The translations under genes and the position numbers were made by a program. A stretch of 54,821 nucleotides of DNA from Aquabacterium sp. (GTDB taxonomy: Bacteria; Pseudomonadota; Gammaproteobacteria; Burkholderiales; Burkholderiaceae_C). Where the stretch lies: NCBI RefSeq assembly GCF_016195855.1, contig NZ_JACPYU010000029.1, forward strand, positions 1 through 54,821, in the 5' to 3' direction. Of this stretch, positions 48,366 to 54,821 are shown piece after piece (the stretch's first letter is position 1; each line of letters starts with the position of its first letter). Under the pieces are notes generated by a model that did no database searches, was not told the origin of the DNA, and saw only the letters and a list, made by a program, of their open reading frames with translations.

Positions 48366-49436
48366 ATGCCCCCTCAACCCTTGCGATCACCGGCGCGCAC
48401 CACGCCTGCCCTGCCTGCCCGGCTGTATGAGCGTGACGCCATCCAGGGCATGGTGCCCCTGAGCTTTCTGCGCGTGCTGGCGGACTACCTGCAAACCCAG
48501 GGCGTGCCGCCCCACGAGCTGATCCCCCGCCGCTTCAGCCTGGATGCCGCGCAGCACTTTGGGCGCATGCCCGCCGAGGCCTATTGCGGCCTGCTGATCC
48601 GCGCGGCCGAGCGCCTGCATGACCCCTTGCTGGGCCTGCATCTGGGGCAATTCATGCAACCCAGCCAGTTGGGCGCGTTGGGTTATGTGCTGCTGGCTTG
48701 CGAGAACCTGGGGGCCGCACTGATGCGCATCCAGCGCTACCACCGGCTGGTCCACGACATCAACCCCATCGAGCACGAGTTGCGCGACGGGCAACTGATC
48801 CTGCGCTGGGGCGTCGCCCATGGCAAGCCTGGCGCCTTGTTCGATGAGGTGGGCATCACCGGCATCGTGCAGTTCGGGCGTGACCTGTGCGGGCAGACCC
48901 TGGCCCTGCATGCCGTGGACTTCGTCAACCCGCCGCCGCCTGACATCCGGCCGTACACCGCGTACTTTGGCTGCCCGGTCCGGTTTGGGCAGCCCGTGAC
49001 CCGACTGGTGATCCCGGTCGAGTCCCTGGCCGCCCCTTTACGCCAGCCCGATCCCACCTTGCTGAAGTTGATGGAAGCACAGGTGGACGCGGCCATGGCC
49101 GAGTTGCCGCAAGCGGGCGACCTGGCAGAAATGGCACGCCGCGTGGTGGCGCACCTGGCGCCGCAGGGCATGCCCGAGCTGGAGCAAGTGGCGCATGAAC
49201 TGCGCCTGTCACCCCGCGTGTTCTACCGGCGCCTGGCCGAGCAAGGGCTGAACTTTCGCGAGCTGCGTGAAGCGGCCTTGCAGCAAGTGGCCGAGTTGCA
49301 CCTGCGTGACCAGCGCCTCACGCTGGCCGAGGTCAGCGCCCTGCTGGGTTACGCCGAGCAAAGCGCGTTTTCACGGGCCTTCAAACGCTGGACGGGCCTG
49401 GCGCCGCTGCAATGGCGGCAACAGGCCATCGGCTGA
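48366..49436 (+). CDS. AraC-family transcriptional regulator
   Basis: The 356-residue protein has an N-terminal arabinose-binding-like domain of the OruR/ArgR-type layout (PLSFLRVLADYLQTQGVPP, LGLHLGQFMQPSQLGALGYVLLAC). The C-terminal double helix-turn-helix is ELEQVAHELRLSPRVFYRRLAEQGLNFRELRE and LTLAEVSALLGYAEQSAFSRAFKRWTGLAPLQWR. It lies 85 bp from the divergent SDR gene, whose operon it likely controls. The gap contains TTGTCA and TGACAA halves in inverted orientation, a possible site. Confidence 0.85.
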   Translation: MPPQPLRSPARTTPALPARLYERDAIQGMVPLSFLRVLADYLQTQGVPPHELIPRRFSLDAAQHFGRMPAEAYCGLLIRAAERLHDPLLGLHLGQFMQPSQLGALGYVLLACENLGAALMRIQRYHRLVHDINPIEHELRDGQLILRWGVAHGKPGALFDEVGITGIVQFGRDLCGQTLALHAVDFVNPPPPDIRPYTAYFGCPVRFGQPVTRLVIPVESLAAPLRQPDPTLLKLMEAQVDAAMAELPQAGDLAEMARRVVAHLAPQGMPELEQVAHELRLSPRVFYRRLAEQGLNFRELREAALQQVAELHLRDQRLTLAEVSALLGYAEQSAFSRAFKRWTGLAPLQWRQQAIG

Positions 49437-49505
49437 GCACGCATGACATGGGTGACGGCGCCGGAAGACGCGCAGCCACTCAGCGGCCCGACTCAACGGC
49501 CCAAC

Positions 49506-51158
49506 TCAGCGGCTCATGGCGCTGTGGTGAAAGCCCTGCTGCCCCACCTTGGTCTGCGCTGCGAACCAGTCGGCCACGGCCTGACGCTGCTCGGGTGTGT
49601 AGTGCAGGCCCAGCTTGCTGCGCCGCCACAGCACGTCGTCGGCCGTCATCACCCACTCGTGGCGCTTGAGGTAGAACAGCTCCGCCTCGTACAGATCGGG
49701 CGCCACCTCGGCACCCAGGTCGCTGCGTGAGCGCACGCCGTCGAGCAGGCGCAGCACGCGCCCGCCATAAGCACGCGTCCAGCGGCGCATCAGGCCCAGG
49801 TCCATCCAGGGATGGCGGCGGCGCAGGCGGGCCTGGAACTCGGCCATGTCGGCCATCGGGTTGCTGGTCTCTTCGATCAGGTCACCCAGGAAGCCACCGG
49901 GCAGCGTGGCGTCGCCCGTCCAGTGGTGGCGCTCGTCACCCAGCATCCGGCCGACCTCATCGGCCGCCTCTTCAGACAGCAGGCGGAAGGTGGTGAGCTT
50001 GCCGCCCCACACGGTCAACCAGGGCGCGGGCCGCGCATGCGCTTGCAGGCGGTAGTCGCGCGTCACGGCCGAGGCCTTGCCGCTGGCATCGTCCAGCAAG
50101 GGGCGCACACCGGCATAGCTCCACACCACGTCACCGGGCTGCACGGGGCGGCGCAGGTAGCGGCTGAGCTCCTGGCACAGGTAGATCACCTCTTCGGTGT
50201 CAATCTGCACATGGCCCGGCGGGGCCTTGTGTTCGATGTCGGTGGTGCCGATCAGCGTGAAATCGCGCTCGTAGGGGATGGCGAAGATGATGCGTTTGTC
50301 GCGCCCCTGGAAGATGTAGGCGTGGTCGTGGTTGAAGATGCGCGGCACGACGATGTGGCTGCCCTTGACCAGGCGCAGCTTTTCATTGGCATCCCCGCCC
50401 TTGCCCGGCGTGGTGGGCACGGCCATGACCTGGCGCAGCATCTGCTCGGCCCAGGGGCCCGCGGCGTTGACGACCAGGCGCGTTTGCACCGTGAGGCGAT
50501 GGGTGGCGGCCTGCGTGGCCGGGTCCAGATGAGCCAGCGTGGCGCGCCAGCCGCCAGCATGCGCCCGCATGGCTTCGCAGCGCGTGCGCGTGAGCACCTG
50601 GGCGCCCTGCTCGGCGGCGTCCTGCGCGCACAAGGCCACCAGGCGGGCGTCGTCCACCCAACCATCCGAATACACAAAGCCCTTGGTCCAGCCTGGCTTG
50701 AGCGGCTCACCCAGGGGCGACTTGTTCAGCGCCACCGACTCGCAACCCGGCAGGAACTCGCGCGGCGCCAGGTTGTCGTACAGCCACAGGCCCAGGCGGA
50801 TCATCCAGGCCGGGCGCATGGACGCGTCATGCGGCAGCACAAAGCGCAGCGGCCACATGATGTGCGGGGCCGAGCGCAAGAGCAATTCGCGCTCCATCAG
50901 CGCCTTGCGTACCAGGCCGAACTCGCCATACTCCAGATAACGCAAGCCACCATGGATCAACTTGGTGGACGACGACGAGGTGTGGCTGGCCAGGTCCTCC
51001 TGCTCGCACAGCACCACGCGCCATCCGCGCCCGGCCAGGTCGCGGGCAATGCCCACGCCATTGATGCCGCCACCGATCACCAGCACATCGCAGTGATAGT
51101 CCGCTTCGCTGGTGTGATCGTCGGATTTCTGCGGGGGTGGGGGGCTTGCCGGCTGCAA
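49506..51158 (-). CDS. glpD: Aerobic glycerol-3-phosphate dehydrogenase GlpD
   Basis: The 550-residue flavoprotein starts at a TTG with AAGGAG six bases before it. It has the FAD dinucleotide fold VLVIGGGINGVGIARDLAGRG, SSSTKLIHGGLRYLE, NAAGPWAEQM, the substrate region IPYERDFTLIGTTDIEH, SYAGVRPLLDD, and a C-terminal helical domain. It oxidises glycerol 3-phosphate to DHAP at the inner membrane and feeds electrons to quinone. Divergent from glpR and glpK. Confidence 0.94.
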   Translation of the reverse strand: MQPASPPPPQKSDDHTSEADYHCDVLVIGGGINGVGIARDLAGRGWRVVLCEQEDLASHTSSSSTKLIHGGLRYLEYGEFGLVRKALMERELLLRSAPHIMWPLRFVLPHDASMRPAWMIRLGLWLYDNLAPREFLPGCESVALNKSPLGEPLKPGWTKGFVYSDGWVDDARLVALCAQDAAEQGAQVLTRTRCEAMRAHAGGWRATLAHLDPATQAATHRLTVQTRLVVNAAGPWAEQMLRQVMAVPTTPGKGGDANEKLRLVKGSHIVVPRIFNHDHAYIFQGRDKRIIFAIPYERDFTLIGTTDIEHKAPPGHVQIDTEEVIYLCQELSRYLRRPVQPGDVVWSYAGVRPLLDDASGKASAVTRDYRLQAHARPAPWLTVWGGKLTTFRLLSEEAADEVGRMLGDERHHWTGDATLPGGFLGDLIEETSNPMADMAEFQARLRRRHPWMDLGLMRRWTRAYGGRVLRLLDGVRSRSDLGAEVAPDLYEAELFYLKRHEWVMTADDVLWRRSKLGLHYTPEQRQAVADWFAAQTKVGQQGFHHSAMSR

Positions 51159-51181
51159 ACGAGGCTCCTTCAGTGGTGCAA

Positions 51182-51198
51182 TGTCGTGTTTTACGACA
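51182..51198. promoter_or_regulatory. Candidate GlpR operator between glpD and glpR
   Basis: TGTCGT-N5-ACGACA is a perfect interrupted palindrome 24 bp upstream of the glpD start and 109 bp upstream of glpR, in an AT-rich promoter region. A DeoR-family repressor of glycerol catabolism encoded next to it is the natural ligand. The match to a known GlpR consensus was not checked. Confidence 0.45.
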
Positions 51199-51306
51199 CG
51201 AGAGCGTACAACACAAGCGCGTTTATATTCTTTTGTGTTTGTTTTTTTTCGTATACGCTTCGCATATCCCGGAAATTTGCGCGAAAACAGTCAATGGAGA
51301 CCCGGT

Positions 51307-52089
51307 ATGAACCCTGAATCGGCATGGAGCCCCAACCCGCGCCAGCTGGCTTTGCTGGAAGAAGTGCGTGCGCGCGGCGCGGTATCGGTCGAACGGCTGG
51401 CTCAGCGCCTGGACGTGACCATGCAGACCGTGCGCCGTGACGTGCAGCGCCTGGCCGACGCCGGCCTGCTGCAGCGCTTTCACGGTGGCGTGAGCCTGCC
51501 GCGCGTGGCCCCGCAGGTTGGCGCCTGGAAAGAGCGCCAGGCCCTGCGCGCCGACGCCAAGGCCCGCATCGCCCGCTCGGTGGCCGCCGCCATCCCCGAT
51601 GGCAGCTCGCTGATGATGGGCATCGGCACCACGGTGGAGGCCGTCGCGCGCGAGTTGCTCAAGAAGTCCGGCCTGCGCGTCATCACGCACAACCTGCACG
51701 TGGCCAGTTTGCTCAGCGAGCACCCCAATTGCAAGGTCCACGTGGCCGGCGGCGTGCTGCGCTCGCGTGACAGCGCCCTGGAAGGCGACAGCACCGTGGC
51801 CTTCCTCAAGCAGTTCAAGGTGGACTACACCATCATGAGCACCATGGGCATCGACGAAGACGGCACCCTGCGTGACCGTGATCTGCGTGAACTGCCTGTG
51901 GCCCAGACCCTGGTCGAACAGGCGCGCGAGACCTGGCTGGTGGCCGACGTCAGCAAGTTCAGCGAGGCCGAGCTGGCCAAGGTGGGCCACCTGCAGACCA
52001 TGAAGCGCGTCTTCACCGATGCCTTGCCGCCTGCGCCCTATCCCAAGATGCTGCAGGAATGGGATGTGGGCCTGACGATCGCGTCCTGA
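51307..52089 (+). CDS. glpR: DeoR-family repressor GlpR
   Basis: The start at 51307 with GGAG upstream gives 260 residues. The N-terminal DeoR helix-turn-helix reads [38 protein letters not shown]. The C-terminal sugar-phosphate sensor domain has [29 protein letters not shown] and [18 protein letters not shown]. Flanked by glpD and glpK, it is the expected repressor released by glycerol 3-phosphate. The longer frame from 51181 runs through the promoter and is rejected. Confidence 0.9.
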   Translation: MNPESAWSPNPRQLALLEEVRARGAVSVERLAQRLDVTMQTVRRDVQRLADAGLLQRFHGGVSLPRVAPQVGAWKERQALRADAKARIARSVAAAIPDGSSLMMGIGTTVEAVARELLKKSGLRVITHNLHVASLLSEHPNCKVHVAGGVLRSRDSALEGDSTVAFLKQFKVDYTIMSTMGIDEDGTLRDRDLRELPVAQTLVEQARETWLVADVSKFSEAELAKVGHLQTMKRVFTDALPPAPYPKMLQEWDVGLTIAS

Positions 52090-52138
52090 CGCGTCCCGCT
52101 TCGCACCGCCATCCCGCCCCCTCATCACCAGAAAAACC

Positions 52139-53668
52139 ATGGCACTGATCCTCGCGCTTGACCAAGGCACCTCCAGCTCGCGCAGCGTCGTCTTCGATGA
52201 ACAAGGCCAGATCCTGGCCAGCGCCCAGCTGGAGATCCGCCAGCACTACCCGCAACCCGGCTGGGTCGAGCACGATCCGCTGGAGTTGTGGGCCACGCAG
52301 CGCGACACCGCGCACGCCGCACTCGCCCAGCTGCACCAGGCAGGCCATGATCTGCGCCAGCTCAAGGGCATCGGCATCACCAACCAGCGCGAAACCACCT
52401 TGCTGTGGCGCCGCGACACGGGCCTGCCCGTGCACCGCGCCATCGTCTGGCAAGACCGCCGCACCGAAGCCCAATGCGCCCAATGGCGCGAGCAAGGCCT
52501 GGGCGAGACCATTCGCGCCAAGACCGGCCTGGTCATCGACCCCTACTTCTCGGGCAGCAAGCTGCAATGGCTGCTGGACCATGTGGACGGCGCCCGCGAG
52601 GCCGCCCAGCGTGGCGAGCTGGCCTTTGGCACCGTGGACAGCTGGCTCTTGTGGAACCTCACCGGTGGCCGCGTGCACGCCACCGATGTCAGCAATGCCT
52701 CGCGCACCATGCTGTTCAACATCCACACCAATGACTGGGACGACGAGCTGCTGGCGCTCATGGGCATCCCGCGCGAGGTGCTGCCTGAAGTGCGCCCGTC
52801 CAGCCACCTGTTTGGCGAAGCCGCGCCCGCCGTGTGGGGCCCGGACAAGGCCGCCCTGCCCGGCTTGCCGGCACTGCCCGTGGGCGGCATCGCGGGGGAC
52901 CAGCAAGCGGCGCTCTTCGGGCAGGCCGGCTTTGAAGCGGGCCTGGCCAAGAACACCTACGGCACCGGCTGCTTCATGCTCATGCACACCGGTGCGGACG
53001 TGCGCACCTCGGCCAACGGCCTGCTGAGCACGGCCGCAGCGCAACTGCCCGGCCAGCGCGCCTATGCGCTGGAAGGCAGCGTGTTCATCGGCGGCGCGGT
53101 GGTGCAATGGCTGCGCGATGGCCTGCATGCCATCAAGGCCGCCAGCGAGGTGCAGTCCCTGGCCGAAAGCGTGCCCGATTCGGGCGGTGTGATGTTCGTG
53201 CCCGCCTTCACCGGCCTGGGCGCGCCTTACTGGCAAAGCGATGCACGCGGCGCCATCGTGGGCCTCACACGCGGCAGCACCGTGGCGCACATCGCGCGCG
53301 CCGCGCTCGAATCCATCGCCTTCCAGAGCGCGGCCCTGCTGCAGGCCATGAGCCGCGATGCCGTGGCCGCCGGTGGCCGCCCGGTGAGCGAGTTGCGCGT
53401 GGACGGCGGCGCCTGCGTCAACAACCTCCTGATGCAGTTCCAGGCCGACCTGCTGGGCATCCCGGTGGTACGGCCCGAGGTGGTCGAAACCACGGCCCTG
53501 GGCGCGGCCTACCTGGCCGGGCTGGCCACCGGTGTCTATGCCGACACCACCACCATCGCCCGCCTGTGGCGCGCCGAGCGCACCTTCTACCCCACGCTGT
53601 CACGCGAACGCGCCGACGAGTTGATGGGCCACTGGGAACACGCCGTGCGACAAGCCTGTCAACACTGA
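52139..53668 (+). CDS. glpK: Glycerol kinase GlpK
   Basis: A 509-residue FGGY kinase with [77 protein letters not shown] and the ATP site [14 protein letters not shown]. It phosphorylates glycerol to glycerol 3-phosphate, the substrate of GlpD. It lies 49 bp after glpR on the same strand. There is no glpF transporter gene in the window. Confidence 0.95.
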   Translation: MALILALDQGTSSSRSVVFDEQGQILASAQLEIRQHYPQPGWVEHDPLELWATQRDTAHAALAQLHQAGHDLRQLKGIGITNQRETTLLWRRDTGLPVHRAIVWQDRRTEAQCAQWREQGLGETIRAKTGLVIDPYFSGSKLQWLLDHVDGAREAAQRGELAFGTVDSWLLWNLTGGRVHATDVSNASRTMLFNIHTNDWDDELLALMGIPREVLPEVRPSSHLFGEAAPAVWGPDKAALPGLPALPVGGIAGDQQAALFGQAGFEAGLAKNTYGTGCFMLMHTGADVRTSANGLLSTAAAQLPGQRAYALEGSVFIGGAVVQWLRDGLHAIKAASEVQSLAESVPDSGGVMFVPAFTGLGAPYWQSDARGAIVGLTRGSTVAHIARAALESIAFQSAALLQAMSRDAVAAGGRPVSELRVDGGACVNNLLMQFQADLLGIPVVRPEVVETTALGAAYLAGLATGVYADTTTIARLWRAERTFYPTLSRERADELMGHWEHAVRQACQH

Positions 53669-53882
53669 CGCAGCGAGGGCTTGCGTCGGGCTGATGCCGT
53701 ACTAACCCGCAAGGGCAACGGCATCGTCGGGTCTGCCCGACAGGAAATCACCCCAATCCAGGAGACGATCCCCCTAGCCCTAGGGGCATAACGTAACGCG
53801 TTAAAGCCTAAATTGGTCGCCGGCCGAACACGCTTCGAGCCGTTATTCGATAAACATTATCAAATCACCAACTGGAGCTTTT
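53669..53882. promoter_or_regulatory. Gap with hairpins and palindromes upstream of leader-peptide genes
   Basis: A 214-bp gap. Near glpK: an 8-bp stem (GATGCCGT 53693-53700 / ACGGCATC 53718-53725) followed by a hairpin GTCGGG-TCTG-CCCGAC (53726-53741), without a T-tract. Nearer the peptide genes: the 16-bp palindrome CCCCTAG-CC-CTAGGGG (53771-53786) and TAACGCGTTA shortly after. The palindromes look like regulator sites for the peptide operon. No -10/-35 could be assigned with confidence. Confidence 0.45.
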
Positions 53883-54071
53883 ATGCGTACTCTGACTCAA
53901 CAAGAAGTGGCCGTGGTCAACGGCGGCAGCGCTTTCTCTGACTTCCTGGCCCAGATCGGCAAGACCCTGGTGAACGTGAGCGTGGTGGGCAAGCCCGAAG
54001 GCTCGACCAACGTCACCGTGAAGAACAACCTGGTCGACGTGCTGGTCAACGTGATCTGGGGCAAGAAGTAA
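53883..54071 (+). CDS. Double-glycine leader secreted peptide 1
   Basis: A 62-residue peptide with GGAG five bases before the ATG. The leader MRTLTQQEVAVVNGG fits the double-glycine pattern (hydrophobic residues at -4 and -7, Glu at -8, GG at -2/-1), so cleavage is expected after residue 15. The predicted core of 47 residues starts SAFSDFLAQIGKTL and ends VDVLVNVIWGKK. It is rich in Val and Asn with alternating hydrophobic residues, and it has no Cys. It could be a bacteriocin, a signal or a matrix peptide. The nearly identical leader of the next gene shows that both are handled by one peptidase-transporter. Confidence 0.72.
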   Translation: MRTLTQQEVAVVNGGSAFSDFLAQIGKTLVNVSVVGKPEGSTNVTVKNNLVDVLVNVIWGKK

Positions 54072-54087
54072 TTCTCGCCTGATGCAG

Positions 54088-54116
54088 ACCGCCTTGGGGC
54101 CTTGTTCCAAGGCGGT
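54088..54116 (+). terminator. Intercistronic hairpin between the two leader-peptide genes
   Basis: A perfect 10-bp stem (54088-54097 / 54107-54116, ACCGCCTTGG / CCAAGGCGGT) with a 9-nt loop, followed by TGTTGTTTC. It resembles a leaky rho-independent terminator and would lower expression of peptide 2 relative to peptide 1, or stabilise the upstream mRNA. Confidence 0.6.
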
Positions 54117-54148
54117 TGTTGTTTCACCCACCCCGGAAAGCACGCACC

Positions 54149-54319
54149 ATGCGCACACTGTCTCAACAGGAAGTCAACCAAGTCGCGGGCGGTCAGCCCC
54201 AACTCGCGGTTGACGTCAACATCCCCGCCGGCTACGTCCACGTCAACATCGTGGACGGCGCCAAGGTGATCCTCAAGCTGTTCAACCTCGACTGGAGCAA
54301 GTTGGGCACCAAGGCCTGA
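54149..54319 (+). CDS. Double-glycine leader secreted peptide 2
   Basis: A 56-residue peptide with GGAAAG upstream. The leader MRTLSQQEVNQVAGG matches peptide 1 at 11 of 15 positions, including RTL, QQEV, the Val at -4 and the GG. The predicted 41-residue core starts QPQLAVDVNIPAGYVHVNI and ends LDWSKLGTKA. It has no Cys and is unrelated to core 1 except for a similar alternating Val-rich, beta-prone pattern. The conserved leader with divergent core argues for a real secreted pair instead of chance ORFs. Confidence 0.7.
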   Translation: MRTLSQQEVNQVAGGQPQLAVDVNIPAGYVHVNIVDGAKVILKLFNLDWSKLGTKA

Positions 54320-54375
54320 GGTCTGTGCCCTCTTTTGCTCATGGATAGGCCAGGCTTGCGCCCTGGTCGATCTCC

Positions 54376-54395
54376 AGGCCGCTTTCATGCGGCCT
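54376..54395 (+). terminator. Hairpin with T-rich tail after peptide 2
   Basis: A 7-bp stem AGGCCGC / GCGGCCT with a 6-nt loop, followed by TTGCCTTTTGG. It lies 25 bp before the TolC-like start, so it may separate the peptide transcript from the exporter gene or attenuate read-through. Confidence 0.5.
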
Positions 54396-54419
54396 TTGCC
54401 TTTTGGTCGCCTTGGCTTG

Positions 54420-54821
54420 ATGTCTTCGTTGTCCCTGCCCTCCCCGGTGCCGGCTGCGGCCCTTGCCAGTGCAAGGCGCCCAGGCTGGCCGCTGCTGTTC
54501 GTGGCCCTGCTGTGCCCATGCGCACCGTGTGCCCACGCCGACTCAGGCCTGGATGTGCCACTGCGCTGGTCACTCAGCCTGGGCGCCTTGCAGGCCCAGG
54601 CCCCCGCATTCACCCCAACACCCTCGGCCATGGCGGGCGGCACCGCGCTGGCCAACCCGGGCGTGGCGGCTGGGCAGAGCCCCATTGCCACCCCCTGGCC
54701 CCAGCTGCTGCAACGGGCTGAGCAAGCCGCCAGCAACCGCGCGGCCGACGCCCAGGCGCAGGCCACGCAGGCCCAGCATCAGCAGGCCTGGGCCAATGCC
54801 TGGATGCCCCGGCTGGATGCC
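54420..54821 (+). CDS. TolC-like outer-membrane efflux protein, N-terminal part (runs off right edge)
   Basis: From the ATG at 54420 the frame is open for 134 codons to the window end. A basic/hydrophobic signal (SARRPGWPLLFVALLCPC, ending near AHA) is followed by a Pro/Ala-rich stretch. Then comes PWPQLLQRAEQAASNRAADAQAQATQAQ and WANAWMPRLDA, the usual opening of TolC-family helical barrels. It is probably the outer-membrane duct of a secretion system serving the two leader peptides. The rest of the gene, and presumably the C39 peptidase-ABC and adaptor genes, lie beyond the window. Confidence 0.7.
   Translation, partial: MSSLSLPSPVPAAALASARRPGWPLLFVALLCPCAPCAHADSGLDVPLRWSLSLGALQAQAPAFTPTPSAMAGGTALANPGVAAGQSPIATPWPQLLQRAEQAASNRAADAQAQATQAQHQQAWANAWMPRLDA

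Overview
The window looks like a GC-rich chromosomal segment from a betaproteobacterium of the order Burkholderiales, perhaps near the Leptothrix/Ideonella/Aquabacterium group. That placement rests on gene content and on the high-GC codon use of most genes: a TAT-type NosZ cluster, a PEP-CTERM protein, a LiuR-type MerR regulator, and glpD/glpR/glpK. It was not computed.

Region 1 (1-6113) differs from the rest. It is visibly AT-richer and accessory. It holds the 5' end of a secreted RHS-repeat protein that runs off the left edge, and two head-to-head paralogous secreted proteins with golvesin-like domains. The two paralogues are separated by about 1.2 kb of decayed DNA with an IS3-family transposase remnant and a possible antitoxin stub. 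Region 2 (6163-13482) is an acyl-CoA catabolic operon with its own MerR regulator and a perfect 16-bp operator palindrome: carboxyltransferase, acyl-CoA dehydrogenase, enoyl-CoA hydratase, biotin carboxylase/BCCP, and a beta-keto acid cleavage enzyme (BKACE). It has the gene order of atuCDEF but no HMG-CoA-lyase-like gene. The gap after it (13483-13773) holds two inverted copies of a 102-nt nested palindrome.

Region 3 (13774-24648) is a nitrous oxide reduction cluster. apbE/nosX and a c5-type lipocytochrome lie on the minus strand. Opposite them run a small Cys/His-rich protein, nosZ, nosR, nosD, nosF, nosY, nosL and a second NosL-like gene. nosF carries a 2-base slippage in a CG repeat. Region 4 (24827-34433) holds a small DUF1488-like protein, a frameshifted SMP-30-like protein, a PF10118 metal-dependent hydrolase, a diguanylate cyclase, a HlyB/HlyD-type type I secretion pair followed by a glycosyltransferase, and a PEP-CTERM protein.

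Region 5 (34579-44219) is mostly housekeeping: a terminator, the transhydrogenase genes with panD inside the operon, a nudJ-like gene with mnmA and a PIN protein, a TPR/glycosyltransferase-9-like protein, a DUF1439 lipoprotein and a chemoreceptor. Region 6 (44341-49436) has a tandem-hotdog thioesterase and a small redox/hydrolase cluster (3beta-HSD-like epimerase, MBL-fold hydrolase, SDR) next to a divergent AraC regulator. Region 7 (49506-53668) is glycerol 3-phosphate catabolism: glpD, glpR and glpK.

Region 8 (53669-54821) is the most unusual part. Two tiny genes encode peptides with almost identical 15-residue double-glycine leaders and unrelated cores, separated by an intercistronic hairpin. 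They are followed by the start of a TolC-like outer-membrane factor cut by the right edge. This looks like the front of a leader-peptide secretion system whose transporter lies outside the window.
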